Source of the DNA: Polaromonas sp.
Lineage (GTDB): Bacteria > Pseudomonadota > Gammaproteobacteria > Burkholderiales > Burkholderiaceae_C
Reading direction: 5' to 3'
Length of the DNA stretch: 64,000 nt
NCBI RefSeq assembly: GCF_010365105.1
Contig: NZ_JAAFGZ010000005.1
Span: forward strand, 124,001 to 188,000
Positions 19,717 through 28,955 of the stretch are shown here, in pieces. Below the pieces are notes generated by a model. It did not search any database. It was given only the letters and a program-made list of their open reading frames with translations, and was not told where the DNA came from. Numbering within the stretch: position 1 is the stretch's first letter; each line of letters starts with the position of its first letter. The position numbers and the translations under genes are program-made.

Positions 19717-20205
19717 TTAGCCGGTGATGAATTCGGGCCACACCGGGAACTGCAACTTCAGCGCAACCACAAAGGCCAGGTAGCTGCCAACGGCAAGCAC
19801 CGTGGCCAGAATGAACGTGGCCTTGAATTTCCAGCCTTTCTCGGCCATGCTGGCAATGAACGTCAGCGCATAAATGGCGACGATCAGGCCCATCGCAGGA
19901 AAGCCAAAGTACGGCAGGCCGGCCAGCAGCGCGCCAAACACCAGATTGGCCAGAATCACGAAAAACAGCGGCTTCCAGGCCCATTTGCCGATCTTGTCAC
20001 CGCCCATGGTTTCGACCACCATCGCCTTGAAGGTGATGGCCGCACCCAGAATGGTCATCAGGACACCCAGATAAAGCGGGAAGTAACCCGGTCCCATGCG
20101 CGCGCCATTGCCGACGTTGTAGGTCGTGGCTCCCCAGGCAAATGCCACCCCGATGCCCATGAACATGAGCCCGGAAAAAAAGTCTTTTTGACTCTTGATT
20201 CTCAC
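19717..20205 (-). CDS. tctB: Tripartite tricarboxylate transporter, small permease subunit
   Basis: This membrane protein of 162 residues has four hydrophobic segments. I chose a GTG start at 20205 because GAGGAGAC precedes it at the right distance. A longer reading to 20247 lacks a site. Family features are FFSGLMFMGIGVAFAWGA and GARMGPGYFPLYLGVLM near the N-terminus. It is cotranscribed with tctA. No tctC binding protein gene is next to the pair, which is unusual for the usual tctCBA order. Confidence 0.9.
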   Translation of the reverse strand: MRIKSQKDFFSGLMFMGIGVAFAWGATTYNVGNGARMGPGYFPLYLGVLMTILGAAITFKAMVVETMGGDKIGKWAWKPLFFVILANLVFGALLAGLPYFGFPAMGLIVAIYALTFIASMAEKGWKFKATFILATVLAVGSYLAFVVALKLQFPVWPEFITG

Positions 20206-20355
20206 GGTTTGTCTCCTCGAAAAAGTATGAATCGCTGGATTGTGCATTCAAAGACCTTGCCAAAGGATGTGGCTTCCACCTACATCGGGGATACCCCTAG
20301 ACGGCATATCGGAGAGCAGGAATCAGGGCAACGTGCGGGCTTTGAAGACGCCTTG

Positions 20356-22158
20356 TCAGGACAGGGGCGGCGTGGTGGCGAGTATCTCTTCGATGGTGGT
20401 CAGCCCCTCGGCGACTTTCAGCGCACCGGCCAGCCGCAGCGGGCGCATGCCTTCGCTGATCGCCTGGCGGCGCAGCGCGTCCATGTTGGGTTCCTTCGAG
20501 ACTTTGTCCTTGAAGGCTTCGGTCACGGTCAGCAACTCGTACAGCCCCATGCGCCCCCGGAACCCGGTCATCCGGCAATCGACGCAGCCCACCGCCTTGT
20601 AAGGCCGGTAGCTGCCGGTGATCTGCCAGGGCTTGACCATTTCGGCCAGCGTTTCCCGCTTGGCATTTTCGTCAGGCTGGCGGCAATGGCTGCACAGCGT
20701 GCGTACCAGCCGCTGGGCCAGAACGCCGAGCAACGTGGCATTGATCAGGTAGTTCGGCACGCCGAGTTCCATCAGCCGCGAAACTGCCGACGGCGCATCG
20801 TTGGTGTGCAAGGTGCTGAACACCAGGTGACCGGTGAGCGCGGCCTGCACCGCCATTTCGGCAGTTTGCAGGTCGCGGATCTCGCCAACCATGATGATGT
20901 CCGGGTCCTGGCGCATCAGCGAGCGCAGGCCTTCGGGAAAGCCGAAGTTCAGCATCGGCTGGACCTGCGTCTGGTTGAACGCCGGCTCGATCATCTCGAT
21001 CGGGTCCTCGATCGTGTTGATGTTGACCTCTTCGGTCGCCAGCCTTTTCAGGGTCGAATACAGCGTCGTGGTCTTGCCCGAACCGGTAGGCCCGGTCACC
21101 AGCACGATGCCGTACGGACGCTTGACGAGCTGCTCCCAGCGCTCGGCGTCGTGCAATGAAAAACCCAGCGCATCGAGGTTCTTGACCGTCGTGTCGGGGT
21201 CAAAGATGCGCATCACCATTTTTTCGCCGAAGGCCGTCGGCAGCGTGGACAGGCGCATCTCGATTTCGTCGCCGCGCGGGTTGCGGGTCTTGATGCGGCC
21301 ATCCTGCGGGCGGCGCTTTTCGACCACATCCATGCGGCCGAGCAGCTTGATGCGCGCCGTCATGGCGTTGTGAACGGCCATCGGCAGCTGGTACACCGGA
21401 TGCAGCACGCCATCAATGCGAAAGCGGATCACGCCCTGCTCGCGGCGCGGCTCCAGGTGAATGTCGCTGGCGCGCTGGTCAAAGGCGTATTGCCAGAGCC
21501 AGTCCACCACCTGCACCACGCCCTGGTCGTTGGCGTCCAGCTGGCGGCTGCTCTTGTTCAGCTCGACCAGTTGCTCGAAACTGGCCGAACCCGAGCCGCT
21601 GTTCGATTTGAGCGCGGCCTTGACCGATTTGGCCAGCGCAAAGAATTCGGCCGTGAACTTGGCTATTTCCAGCGGATTGGCCACCACCAGGCGCACGCTG
21701 CGCCGGGACTGGCGCTCGACCTCGGGTACCCAGTCGGTGACGAAGGGCTCGGACGTGGCAATCACCAGCTCCTGCGCCGTGACCTGCACCGGCAGCACCT
21801 TGTGGCGCTCGGCGTACACCGCCGACATGGAGTCGGCCACCTTGCCCACATCGACCTTGAGCGGGTCGATACGCATATATTTCAGCCTCGCGCATCCGGC
21901 CAGCCACTCGCTGATGGCTTCGGCGTCCAGCGGCTTGCCGTCTGGCAGACGCGTCATGCCGATGCTGGCCAGCCTGACGACCGGGTGCTGGGCGCTTTGC
22001 ACCTGTGCGCAGCGGGCGATGGTGCGCTGCGCGTCAGCGGCGCTGATGACGCCGTCCTGCGCCAGCCACTCAACCAGCCGGCGCCAGTCGAGCGGACCGG
22101 CATGCGCCTTGGAGGCCGGAGGATTCAGAGTTGGTTTGGGCGGCAGGACGGCATTCAT
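20356..22158 (-). CDS. GspE/PilB-family secretion or pilus ATPase
   Basis: This cytoplasmic ATPase of 600 residues has a GspE N-terminal domain (about residues 60-190). Its C-terminal motor domain shows Walker A GPTGSGKTTTLYSTL near 355, the Asp box, Walker B RQDPDIIMVGEIRD and a His box. A zinc-binding insert has Cys pairs CSHC and CVDC near 490 and 525. It should power a type II secretion or type IV pilus system. No other pilus or secretion genes lie nearby, so its partners must be encoded elsewhere. Confidence 0.92.
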   Translation of the reverse strand: MNAVLPPKPTLNPPASKAHAGPLDWRRLVEWLAQDGVISAADAQRTIARCAQVQSAQHPVVRLASIGMTRLPDGKPLDAEAISEWLAGCARLKYMRIDPLKVDVGKVADSMSAVYAERHKVLPVQVTAQELVIATSEPFVTDWVPEVERQSRRSVRLVVANPLEIAKFTAEFFALAKSVKAALKSNSGSGSASFEQLVELNKSSRQLDANDQGVVQVVDWLWQYAFDQRASDIHLEPRREQGVIRFRIDGVLHPVYQLPMAVHNAMTARIKLLGRMDVVEKRRPQDGRIKTRNPRGDEIEMRLSTLPTAFGEKMVMRIFDPDTTVKNLDALGFSLHDAERWEQLVKRPYGIVLVTGPTGSGKTTTLYSTLKRLATEEVNINTIEDPIEMIEPAFNQTQVQPMLNFGFPEGLRSLMRQDPDIIMVGEIRDLQTAEMAVQAALTGHLVFSTLHTNDAPSAVSRLMELGVPNYLINATLLGVLAQRLVRTLCSHCRQPDENAKRETLAEMVKPWQITGSYRPYKAVGCVDCRMTGFRGRMGLYELLTVTEAFKDKVSKEPNMDALRRQAISEGMRPLRLAGALKVAEGLTTIEEILATTPPLS

Positions 22159-22199
22159 GGAAGCCTTTCAAAGGAGAGGCGGTGTTGGACAACGGCGAG

Positions 22200-22964
22200 T
22201 CACAGCACCGGCTTGAACAGCCGCAGCCATTTTTTGGCCGGCAGGTCCCAGCGCGATTCGATGATGCCGGCGCGCTGCAGCAACTCCTCGCGTTCCGGCC
22301 GCGTCGGCTCGAACTGCGCCAGCACCACGGTGTTGCCTTCGCGCGTCGGCCTGAAGGCCCAGATGGACTCCGGGCCGAAGGCCTCGGCCATCTTGACCAG
22401 CGATGCTTCGTAGCTCGAATCGCGGCCGAACAGGTTGACCGTCATCACGCCGTCTTCGGTCAGCAGTTCGCGGCAGTTGGCGTAAAAATCGGCATCGTCG
22501 AGCACCGGCGCAGCCGCTTCATGGTCGTACAGGTCCACATGCAGCAAATCGACCGTGCCCCGGTGCGCCGGTTTTTTGATTTCATCGGCCGCATCGGCCT
22601 CGATGACGCTCAGCCGCGAATCATCACGCGGCAGCTTGAACCAGAGCCGGCAGGCGGTGACCACCTGCGGATTGATCTCGATAGCGGTGGTTTTCATGCG
22701 CAGCTTCTTGTGGCAGAACTTGGTCAGCGCAGCCGACCCCAGCCCGAGCTGCATCGCATGCTTCTTGGCCACCGATTCGGCGTCCAGGAACAGCAGGCCG
22801 GCCATCATGCGCTGCACATACTCCAGCTCGATGTCGTAAGGCGCGTCCTTCAGCATCGAGCCCTGCACCCATTCGGTGCCCAGGTGCAAAAAGCGCACGT
22901 CGCCGAAGTCGGAAAAGTTGACTTCGGGCAGGAGCCGGGCATTTGGATTTTCTTTGGTTGACAT
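22200..22964 (-). CDS. Spermidine synthase-like methyltransferase-fold protein
   Basis: This protein of 254 residues has a SAM/dcSAM Rossmann fold with MQLGLGSAALTKF as the nucleotide loop, TAIEINPQVV as the acidic second strand and LLHVDLYDHEA near residue 145. It resembles the PABP/SpeE family. It lacks the N-terminal beta-hairpin of true spermidine synthases in recognisable form, so a substrate other than putrescine is possible. It is transcribed in the same direction as the flanking ATPase and integrase-like genes. Confidence 0.78.
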   Translation of the reverse strand: MSTKENPNARLLPEVNFSDFGDVRFLHLGTEWVQGSMLKDAPYDIELEYVQRMMAGLLFLDAESVAKKHAMQLGLGSAALTKFCHKKLRMKTTAIEINPQVVTACRLWFKLPRDDSRLSVIEADAADEIKKPAHRGTVDLLHVDLYDHEAAAPVLDDADFYANCRELLTEDGVMTVNLFGRDSSYEASLVKMAEAFGPESIWAFRPTREGNTVVLAQFEPTRPEREELLQRAGIIESRWDLPAKKWLRLFKPVL

Positions 22965-23024
22965 GGATCGCGATCAGGGATTTTTTCAAGGGGAAACGCC
23001 ACAGGCGCAAACCCCATTTTCACC

Positions 23025-24086
23025 TCATGCCTGCGGCGCGCCCGAATCCGCTGCATCGGCTGCATGCACATGCTTGCGCAGGCGCAACAAAGCCTGGGCT
23101 TCACGCAGGCCGGCGCGGGCCAGAATGTCGTCGTCGGGCAGGCCGGCATCGAGCCAGCGAACGATGCATGAATTGCGCAGCGTCATCGGCCCGGCATGTG
23201 CGAGTACGGTATCGGGGTAGCGCGGCCCGAGCGTGGCGCTGACATGCCGGTTGGCCAGGTGGAACAGCGCGCGCGGCGTCAGCCGGCCGGCCTTCTTGCG
23301 CGAGACAAACAGCGGCGTGCCGGCGTCCTGCGGCAGCGGCAGCGCGCTACGCACCGTGAGCCAGGCGAGCACGGCGGCGCTGGCTTCGACAGGCAGGGTG
23401 ATGCGCCGGTCCTGCGCCTTGCGGGCGCCGCTCAGGTCAAGCATGACCGCCGGTGCGTTTGCGCTGGAGGCTGCTTCTTCTGCCGGCCAGAGTTCGCCCA
23501 CGCCGTGCGAGGAACCCAGGCGGGGATGCTGCACGTCGCCGATGTCCAGCCCGGCCAGTTCGGCCACTGTCAGCGCCGACTGCATCATCAGGCGCAGGAT
23601 CGCCTGGTCGCGAACTTCCAGCCAGGGCTGGTCCTGCGGCGGCGGGTCGATGGGCGGCGGCACGGCCTGCAGCAGCGCGTCCCAGTCGAGCGCATGGAAC
23701 ACCAGCGAATCCATCTGCTCGGTCGGCGACACCGACGCGCCAGCGTCCACCGGGTTGTCGGCCACCCAGTCCTGCGCCTGGGCAAAGGCATAGATTTTCT
23801 TCAGCACGCGGAAGTAGCGGCGCTGGGTCACGGTGCTGACCTGCAGCATGCCGCGCGCCTGACCGCGCGGGCTCAGCGCTTCGAGGTAGGCGCGCACGTC
23901 AGGAGACTTGGCTTCGTTCCAGGACAGCGGGCCGTGGGCGAGCAGGAATTCGGTCCAACCGGCCCACAGCGAGTGGTAGGACGCCAGCGAACGCGGCGAC
24001 AGGCCGCCCTTGCGTTGCGTGGCGCGCTCCAGCGCCCAGGCCTTGAAGACGTCTTCGGTGGTGGAGGGAAACGGGAGTTTGCTCAT
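23025..24086 (-). CDS. Tyrosine recombinase-fold protein, probably catalytically inactive
   Basis: The protein has 353 residues. It has an N-terminal SAM-like helical domain (about 10-110) and a phage-integrase-like C-terminal domain. Expected catalytic residues are changed. The first Arg is Thr173 (SALTVAELAGLD instead of the usual GLRxSEL). The HxLR box reads GPMTLR, keeping only Arg, near 300. The later GH and Tyr positions are not evident in AGLREAQALLRLRKHVHA. Its ATG overlaps the glycosylase stop by four bases (ATGA), so it is the last gene of a repair-like operon. There are no signs of att sites or phage genes. Confidence 0.8.
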   Translation of the reverse strand: MSKLPFPSTTEDVFKAWALERATQRKGGLSPRSLASYHSLWAGWTEFLLAHGPLSWNEAKSPDVRAYLEALSPRGQARGMLQVSTVTQRRYFRVLKKIYAFAQAQDWVADNPVDAGASVSPTEQMDSLVFHALDWDALLQAVPPPIDPPPQDQPWLEVRDQAILRLMMQSALTVAELAGLDIGDVQHPRLGSSHGVGELWPAEEAASSANAPAVMLDLSGARKAQDRRITLPVEASAAVLAWLTVRSALPLPQDAGTPLFVSRKKAGRLTPRALFHLANRHVSATLGPRYPDTVLAHAGPMTLRNSCIVRWLDAGLPDDDILARAGLREAQALLRLRKHVHAADAADSGAPQA

Positions 24087-24589
24087 TGCTTGTCGGTCAA
24101 TCCATGTTGCTCAAAAACCTCGCGCCAGGCGGCGAGCTTGCGTTCAAACGACCAGGACGCGTTGGCCGGGCTGGTGGACGGAAGCCGGTACACCGGCAGG
24201 CCCAGCCGCTGGGTATGGCGCGCATGCCTGAAGCTCTCGCTCCCGTTGTGCGCAATCGCCTGCAGGCCGGGGCACCAGTTGCGCAACTGCGAAAAATCAT
24301 TCACCTGCGGCTTGCGGATGCTGCTGTCCAGGCTGCCTTCGCGCTCGCAGGCGGCATACACGTCCCACAGGCCCAGACCCCTGTCCAGCAGCCATTCGCT
24401 ACGGATTTTATAGCTATTAATGCCCGTGGGCATTGCGCAAGAGGGCCAAATGGCTTGCAAAATCGTCCAGAACCGGTTTTGCGGATGGCCGTAGTACTGT
24501 TGCGCAGCCAAAGAGGCCACACCGGGAAAGCTGCCCAGGATCAGAAGCCGGGTGTTGCCAGATACCAGCGGCGCCAGGCCGGTCAGCAC
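24083..24589 (-). CDS. Mug/UDG-superfamily DNA glycosylase (deoxyinosine type)
   Basis: This protein of 168 residues begins at a GTG (24589) that overlaps the end of tatD by seven bases. The uracil-glycosylase fold is shown by LLILGSFPGVASLAAQQYYGHPQNRFW at residues 14-40 and by a later LPSTSPANASWSFERKL motif. It matches the family annotated as DNA-deoxyinosine or mismatch-specific glycosylase and probably excises deaminated bases. About 20 residues in the middle (TGINSYKIRSEW region) are encoded by a dispersed repeat in antisense orientation. Confidence 0.85.
   Translation of the reverse strand: MLTGLAPLVSGNTRLLILGSFPGVASLAAQQYYGHPQNRFWTILQAIWPSCAMPTGINSYKIRSEWLLDRGLGLWDVYAACEREGSLDSSIRKPQVNDFSQLRNWCPGLQAIAHNGSESFRHARHTQRLGLPVYRLPSTSPANASWSFERKLAAWREVFEQHGLTDKQ
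24405..24465 (+). repeat. Dispersed Comamonadaceae-type repeat, copy inside glycosylase gene
   Basis: On the plus strand it reads ATAGCTATTAATGCCC, CATTGCGCAAGAGGGCC and AAATGGCTTGC, close to the intergenic copies. It runs opposite to the gene but keeps its reading frame open. Confidence 0.65.
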
Positions 24590-25431
24590 GTTATCAATCC
24601 CTGGAGCTTGGGAAAAGCCTGCAGCGCATTGGCCGTGGTGGCCCGGGCCAGCGCCTCGGGCGTCAGGCCGCGAAGCTGCGCCAGCACGCCGGCAATGCGC
24701 GGCAGTTCGGCCGGCTCGTTGCGCCCCTGGCCCTGCCCGTCCTGCCGCTGCGCTGCAGTGCGGTAGCGCCAGTACGGCGGAATGTCGGGCGAATCGGTTT
24801 CCATCACCAGCGCCTCCAGCGGCAGGCAACCGGCCAGGCGCCGGATCTGCAGCGCCGAGTCAAACGTCACATTGCCGCCAAAGCCGAGCTTCAGCCCCAG
24901 CTTGATGAATTCATTCGCCTGCTGCTCGCTGCCGTTGAAGGCATGGCCGATGCCGCGCCAGCCGCCTGCGGGCTGGAGCTCGCGCAGGTGCTTGAGCAGC
25001 TTGTCGGCCGAACGCCGCACATGCAGCATGACCGGCAGGCCATGCTGGCGCGCCAGCTTGAGCTGCTCGCGGTAGAAAAACTCCTGGCGCTCGCGCATCG
25101 GGCTTTGCTTGAGCGCGGGCTCGAAATAATCCAGCCCGATCTCGCCGACTGCCACCAGGCGCGGGTCGTCCCGGCGAAGACTGAGCTCCGTATCCAGCGC
25201 CTGCAGGTCGGCGTCCTGCGCTCCGGGCACGCACAGCGGGTGGATGCCCAGCGCATAACTGTCCGAAAAACGATGCGCCAGCAGCCGGACCGCCTCGAAA
25301 TTTCCCACCGCCACGGCCGGCAGCACGCAATGCGCCACGCCTTCGGCAAAAGCGCGCGCCCGCACGTCGCTCAGGTCGGCGGAAAACTCGGCGGCGTCAA
25401 GATGGCAATGCGTGTCGATCCAGAAGGTCAT
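24583..25431 (-). CDS. TatD family metal-dependent hydrolase / DNase
   Basis: This TIM-barrel hydrolase has 282 residues from the ATG at 25431. The N-terminus MTFWIDTHCHLDAAEF holds the HxH metal ligands (H8, H10), and the later ligands include VGEIGLDYF, PVMLHVR and METDSP. An in-frame extension to 25605 exists, but it looks non-coding. TatD proteins are 3'-5' DNases and deaminated-DNA repair nucleases in some bacteria. The overlap with a deaminated-base glycosylase gene fits such a role (inference). Confidence 0.93.
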   Translation of the reverse strand: MTFWIDTHCHLDAAEFSADLSDVRARAFAEGVAHCVLPAVAVGNFEAVRLLAHRFSDSYALGIHPLCVPGAQDADLQALDTELSLRRDDPRLVAVGEIGLDYFEPALKQSPMRERQEFFYREQLKLARQHGLPVMLHVRRSADKLLKHLRELQPAGGWRGIGHAFNGSEQQANEFIKLGLKLGFGGNVTFDSALQIRRLAGCLPLEALVMETDSPDIPPYWRYRTAAQRQDGQGQGRNEPAELPRIAGVLAQLRGLTPEALARATTANALQAFPKLQGLITC

Positions 25432-25704
25432 GAAGATGTTTGCAAGAGAGCAGGGCTTGGTCTGGTCCGGCATGGTGACACACAAAGCCAACCGGCTCAG
25501 GCGCTTTTTTTTCAAGGCGAAATGCTGCACGGGTGAAAGCGCTGACACGCCAGCCAGCGTTTCCTGAGACCAGTTGAAACAAACCGAAAGTGGATGTTTC
25601 AACAAGCCCCTTGCATGGCTTTGAGCGTGTGCAGCAAAGCAGAAATCATGCTACGGTGCATTTCTTGTCCCGCTGGTTTTTCACATAACCTAACAGGTGA
25701 ACGA

Positions 25705-26667
25705 ATGCGCAGGCCCGCCCTCTACAGTAGTGCCCAACGCCAGGGTCCCGCGCCGCCTGCAGCAACTGATGATGCCGAGCCTGCACCGCCATCCCGGGCA
25801 CGGCAGGCGCATCCAGAAAACAAAGCGGCGGGCCCGTCCCCGTCGGGCACCTCGCGGCTCATGCGGCACCTGTCACTGCACAACATCCACCTGCTGTGGT
25901 CGGTGGTCGGGATGCTGGCCCTGCTGCTGGCGATCAGCCTGTTCTCCTCGCTGCAACCTGGCGCACGCAAGCTGACCCAGAAGGACATCAACGCCGCCGT
26001 GCTCAAGACCCTGGAAACGACCGTGCTTCCCTCGCCGGCGGTGAAAGCCTACGAGGCCATCATTCCATCGGTCGTTCGGGTCGTCGGGCTGGGCAAGCCG
26101 ACCAGGGACAAGGACGGCGACGAACATGCCGACCGCAGCGTGGGCACCGGTGTCGTCATCACGGACAAGGGCATCATCCTGACCAACCTGCATGTGGTGC
26201 GAGGTGCGCAAACCATCAAGCTCACCTTTGCCGACGGGCTGGAGTCCACCGCCAGCATCACCGGCGTGCAGCCCGAAAATGACCTGGCGGTGCTGCAGGC
26301 CCACAAGATTCCCGACGACCTGATCGCCGCCACACTGCGCTCGACGGCCGACCTGGTGCCGGGCGACGGCGTGGTGGCGGTAGGCTACCCCTTCGGCATT
26401 GGCCCATCGGCGTCCAGCGGCGTCATCTCGGGGCTCAAGCGCAGCTTTCGTTCACCCGAGGGCGAGCAAGCCATCACCAACCTGATCCAGTTCGATGCCG
26501 CCGCCAACCCCGGCAACTCGGGTGGCCCGCTGGTCACCATGGAAGGCGAGGTGATCGGCATCGTGACGGCCATCTACAACCCCAACGGGCAGCGCTCTTT
26601 TGTCGGCATCGGTTTTGCGGTACCGATTGAAAATGCCGCCGCGGCAGCCGGCATGCATCCTTTTTGA
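25705..26667 (+). CDS. Membrane-anchored S1C (DegP/HtrA-like) serine protease without PDZ
   Basis: This protein of 320 residues has a disordered Pro/Ala-rich N-terminus, one membrane segment at about 62-82 and a trypsin-like domain. The catalytic triad is visible: H163 in TNLHVV, D193 in ENDLAVL and S272 in NPGNSGGP. No PDZ domain follows, unlike DegP or DegS. AGGTGA precedes the ATG at 25705. It should face the periplasm. It is followed after 23 bases by moxR on the same strand, so it may belong to the MoxR-VWA operon. Confidence 0.9.
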   Translation: MRRPALYSSAQRQGPAPPAATDDAEPAPPSRARQAHPENKAAGPSPSGTSRLMRHLSLHNIHLLWSVVGMLALLLAISLFSSLQPGARKLTQKDINAAVLKTLETTVLPSPAVKAYEAIIPSVVRVVGLGKPTRDKDGDEHADRSVGTGVVITDKGIILTNLHVVRGAQTIKLTFADGLESTASITGVQPENDLAVLQAHKIPDDLIAATLRSTADLVPGDGVVAVGYPFGIGPSASSGVISGLKRSFRSPEGEQAITNLIQFDAAANPGNSGGPLVTMEGEVIGIVTAIYNPNGQRSFVGIGFAVPIENAAAAAGMHPF

Positions 26668-26690
26668 AGGTTTTTGAAAGGCTTTTTTTC

Positions 26691-27713
<1,023 letters not shown>

Positions 27714-27715
27714 AA

Positions 27716-27943
27716 CAAGCCCCCACGCTCCGCCGCTGCGCGGGTCGCTGCCCCCCGAGGGGGCCGCCCCGCCTGCGGCCCGAGTACTTAACCCCCACGC
27801 TCCGCCGCTTCGCGGGTCGCTGCCCCCCGAGGGGGCCGCCCCGCCTGCGGCCCGGCAAAGCCGGTTCCGTGGCCGGTGCTTGGGCATTCGGGGGATTTGC
27901 CTTGATCGTGCTGAGCTATTGAAGAATGCCTGCGAGGACATGC
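27716..27943 (+). repeat. GC-rich palindromic repeat, two tandem copies
   Basis: The gap between moxR and the DUF58 gene contains two nearly identical blocks (about 27720-27780 and 27790-27855). Each has CCCACGCTCCGCCGC, then a CCCCCCGAGGGGG hairpin, then CCCCGCCTGCGGCCC. The second copy continues with an AAAGCC-containing tail up to the start codon of the next gene. A third copy lies at 36320-36447 in opposite orientation. It resembles REP-like intergenic elements of Comamonadaceae. It could form strong RNA hairpins between the two genes. Confidence 0.8.
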
Positions 27944-28936
27944 ATGGCTAGGCTGTCATTGGCTTCGCAGCCGCCGGTGGCGCCACTCCCTGCCCCTGCC
28001 GAAAGCGCTGACCATCTCTTGCGCCGGCTGGAGTGGACGGTGCTGCGCCGGCTGGACGGGCTGCTGCAGGGCGACTACCGCACGCTTTTTCGCGGCACCG
28101 GCATGGACCTGGCCGACCTGCGCGAATACCAGTACCACGATGACGTGCGGCATATCGACTGGAACGTGACGGCCCGGCTGCAGCAGCCGCATGTGCGCGT
28201 GTTCACCGAGGACCGCGAGATGAGCGCCTGGTTTTTGCTTGACCTGAGCCCGTCGATGGATTTCGGCTCCAGCGACCAGCGCAAACGCCAGGTGCTGACC
28301 GACTTCGTGGCCGTGCTGGCGCGCCTGTTGACGCGGCATGGCAACCGCGTCGGCGCAATGCTCTATGGTTCGGGTGTCGATGCCGTACTGCCCGCGCGCA
28401 GCGGCCGCCCCCATGTGCTGAACCTGCTCCACACCCTGCGCTCGCGGCCGGAAGCGCCCAGCGCGGGACCGACCCGCCTGCATGAACTGCTGGCGTCGGC
28501 CGCCAACCTGGTACGCCGCCGCTCCACGGTGTTCGTGGTGTCCGATTTCATCACCGAAGCGGGCTGGGAAGCGCCGCTGGGGCAACTGGCCCAGCGGCAT
28601 GACGTGGTGGCGGTGCGCCTGCTCGACCCGCTGGAACTGGAGTTGCCCGACCTGGGCCTGATCCCGATCACGGACGCCGAAACCGGCGAACAGTTGCTGG
28701 TCGATACCCATGATGCCGGCTTTCGCAAACGCTTTGCGCGCATTGCCGCCCAGCGCGAAGCCGACCTGCGCCAGGCGTTGGGGAATGCGGGCGTGGACAC
28801 GCTGGAGCTTTCAACCGACGACGATTTGACCAACGCCATCATGCGTTTTACCGACCTGCGCAAACAGCGCAGCCGCCTGACCGGCGCTTCTGCTGCCGCA
28901 GGCCGGCTGCCGGCCCATTTGGCCCGTGCAGGCTGA
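27944..28936 (+). CDS. DUF58 domain-containing protein
   Basis: This cytoplasmic protein has 330 residues from an ATG preceded by GAGGA. An earlier ATG at 27926 is possible. The DUF58 signature is GMDLADLREYQYHDDVRHIDWNVTAR near 60-85, followed by a VWA-like fold with DLSPSMDFG near 105. It probably works with MoxR and the membrane VWA protein just downstream, 19 bases away. The exact substrate is unknown for this family. Confidence 0.9.
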   Translation: MARLSLASQPPVAPLPAPAESADHLLRRLEWTVLRRLDGLLQGDYRTLFRGTGMDLADLREYQYHDDVRHIDWNVTARLQQPHVRVFTEDREMSAWFLLDLSPSMDFGSSDQRKRQVLTDFVAVLARLLTRHGNRVGAMLYGSGVDAVLPARSGRPHVLNLLHTLRSRPEAPSAGPTRLHELLASAANLVRRRSTVFVVSDFITEAGWEAPLGQLAQRHDVVAVRLLDPLELELPDLGLIPITDAETGEQLLVDTHDAGFRKRFARIAAQREADLRQALGNAGVDTLELSTDDDLTNAIMRFTDLRKQRSRLTGASAAAGRLPAHLARAG

Positions 28937-28955
28937 ACAGCGTGGAGACACCACC

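Noticed and set aside
19030..21159. Open frame of over 700 codons antisense to tctAB and the ATPase gene
   Set aside because: The His/Arg/Gln-rich composition is typical of antisense frames in GC-rich genes, and it crosses three real genes.
23025..24086. Integrase-like gene considered as a marker of a prophage or genomic island
   Set aside because: It overlaps housekeeping repair genes, has no att site or phage genes and lacks catalytic residues.
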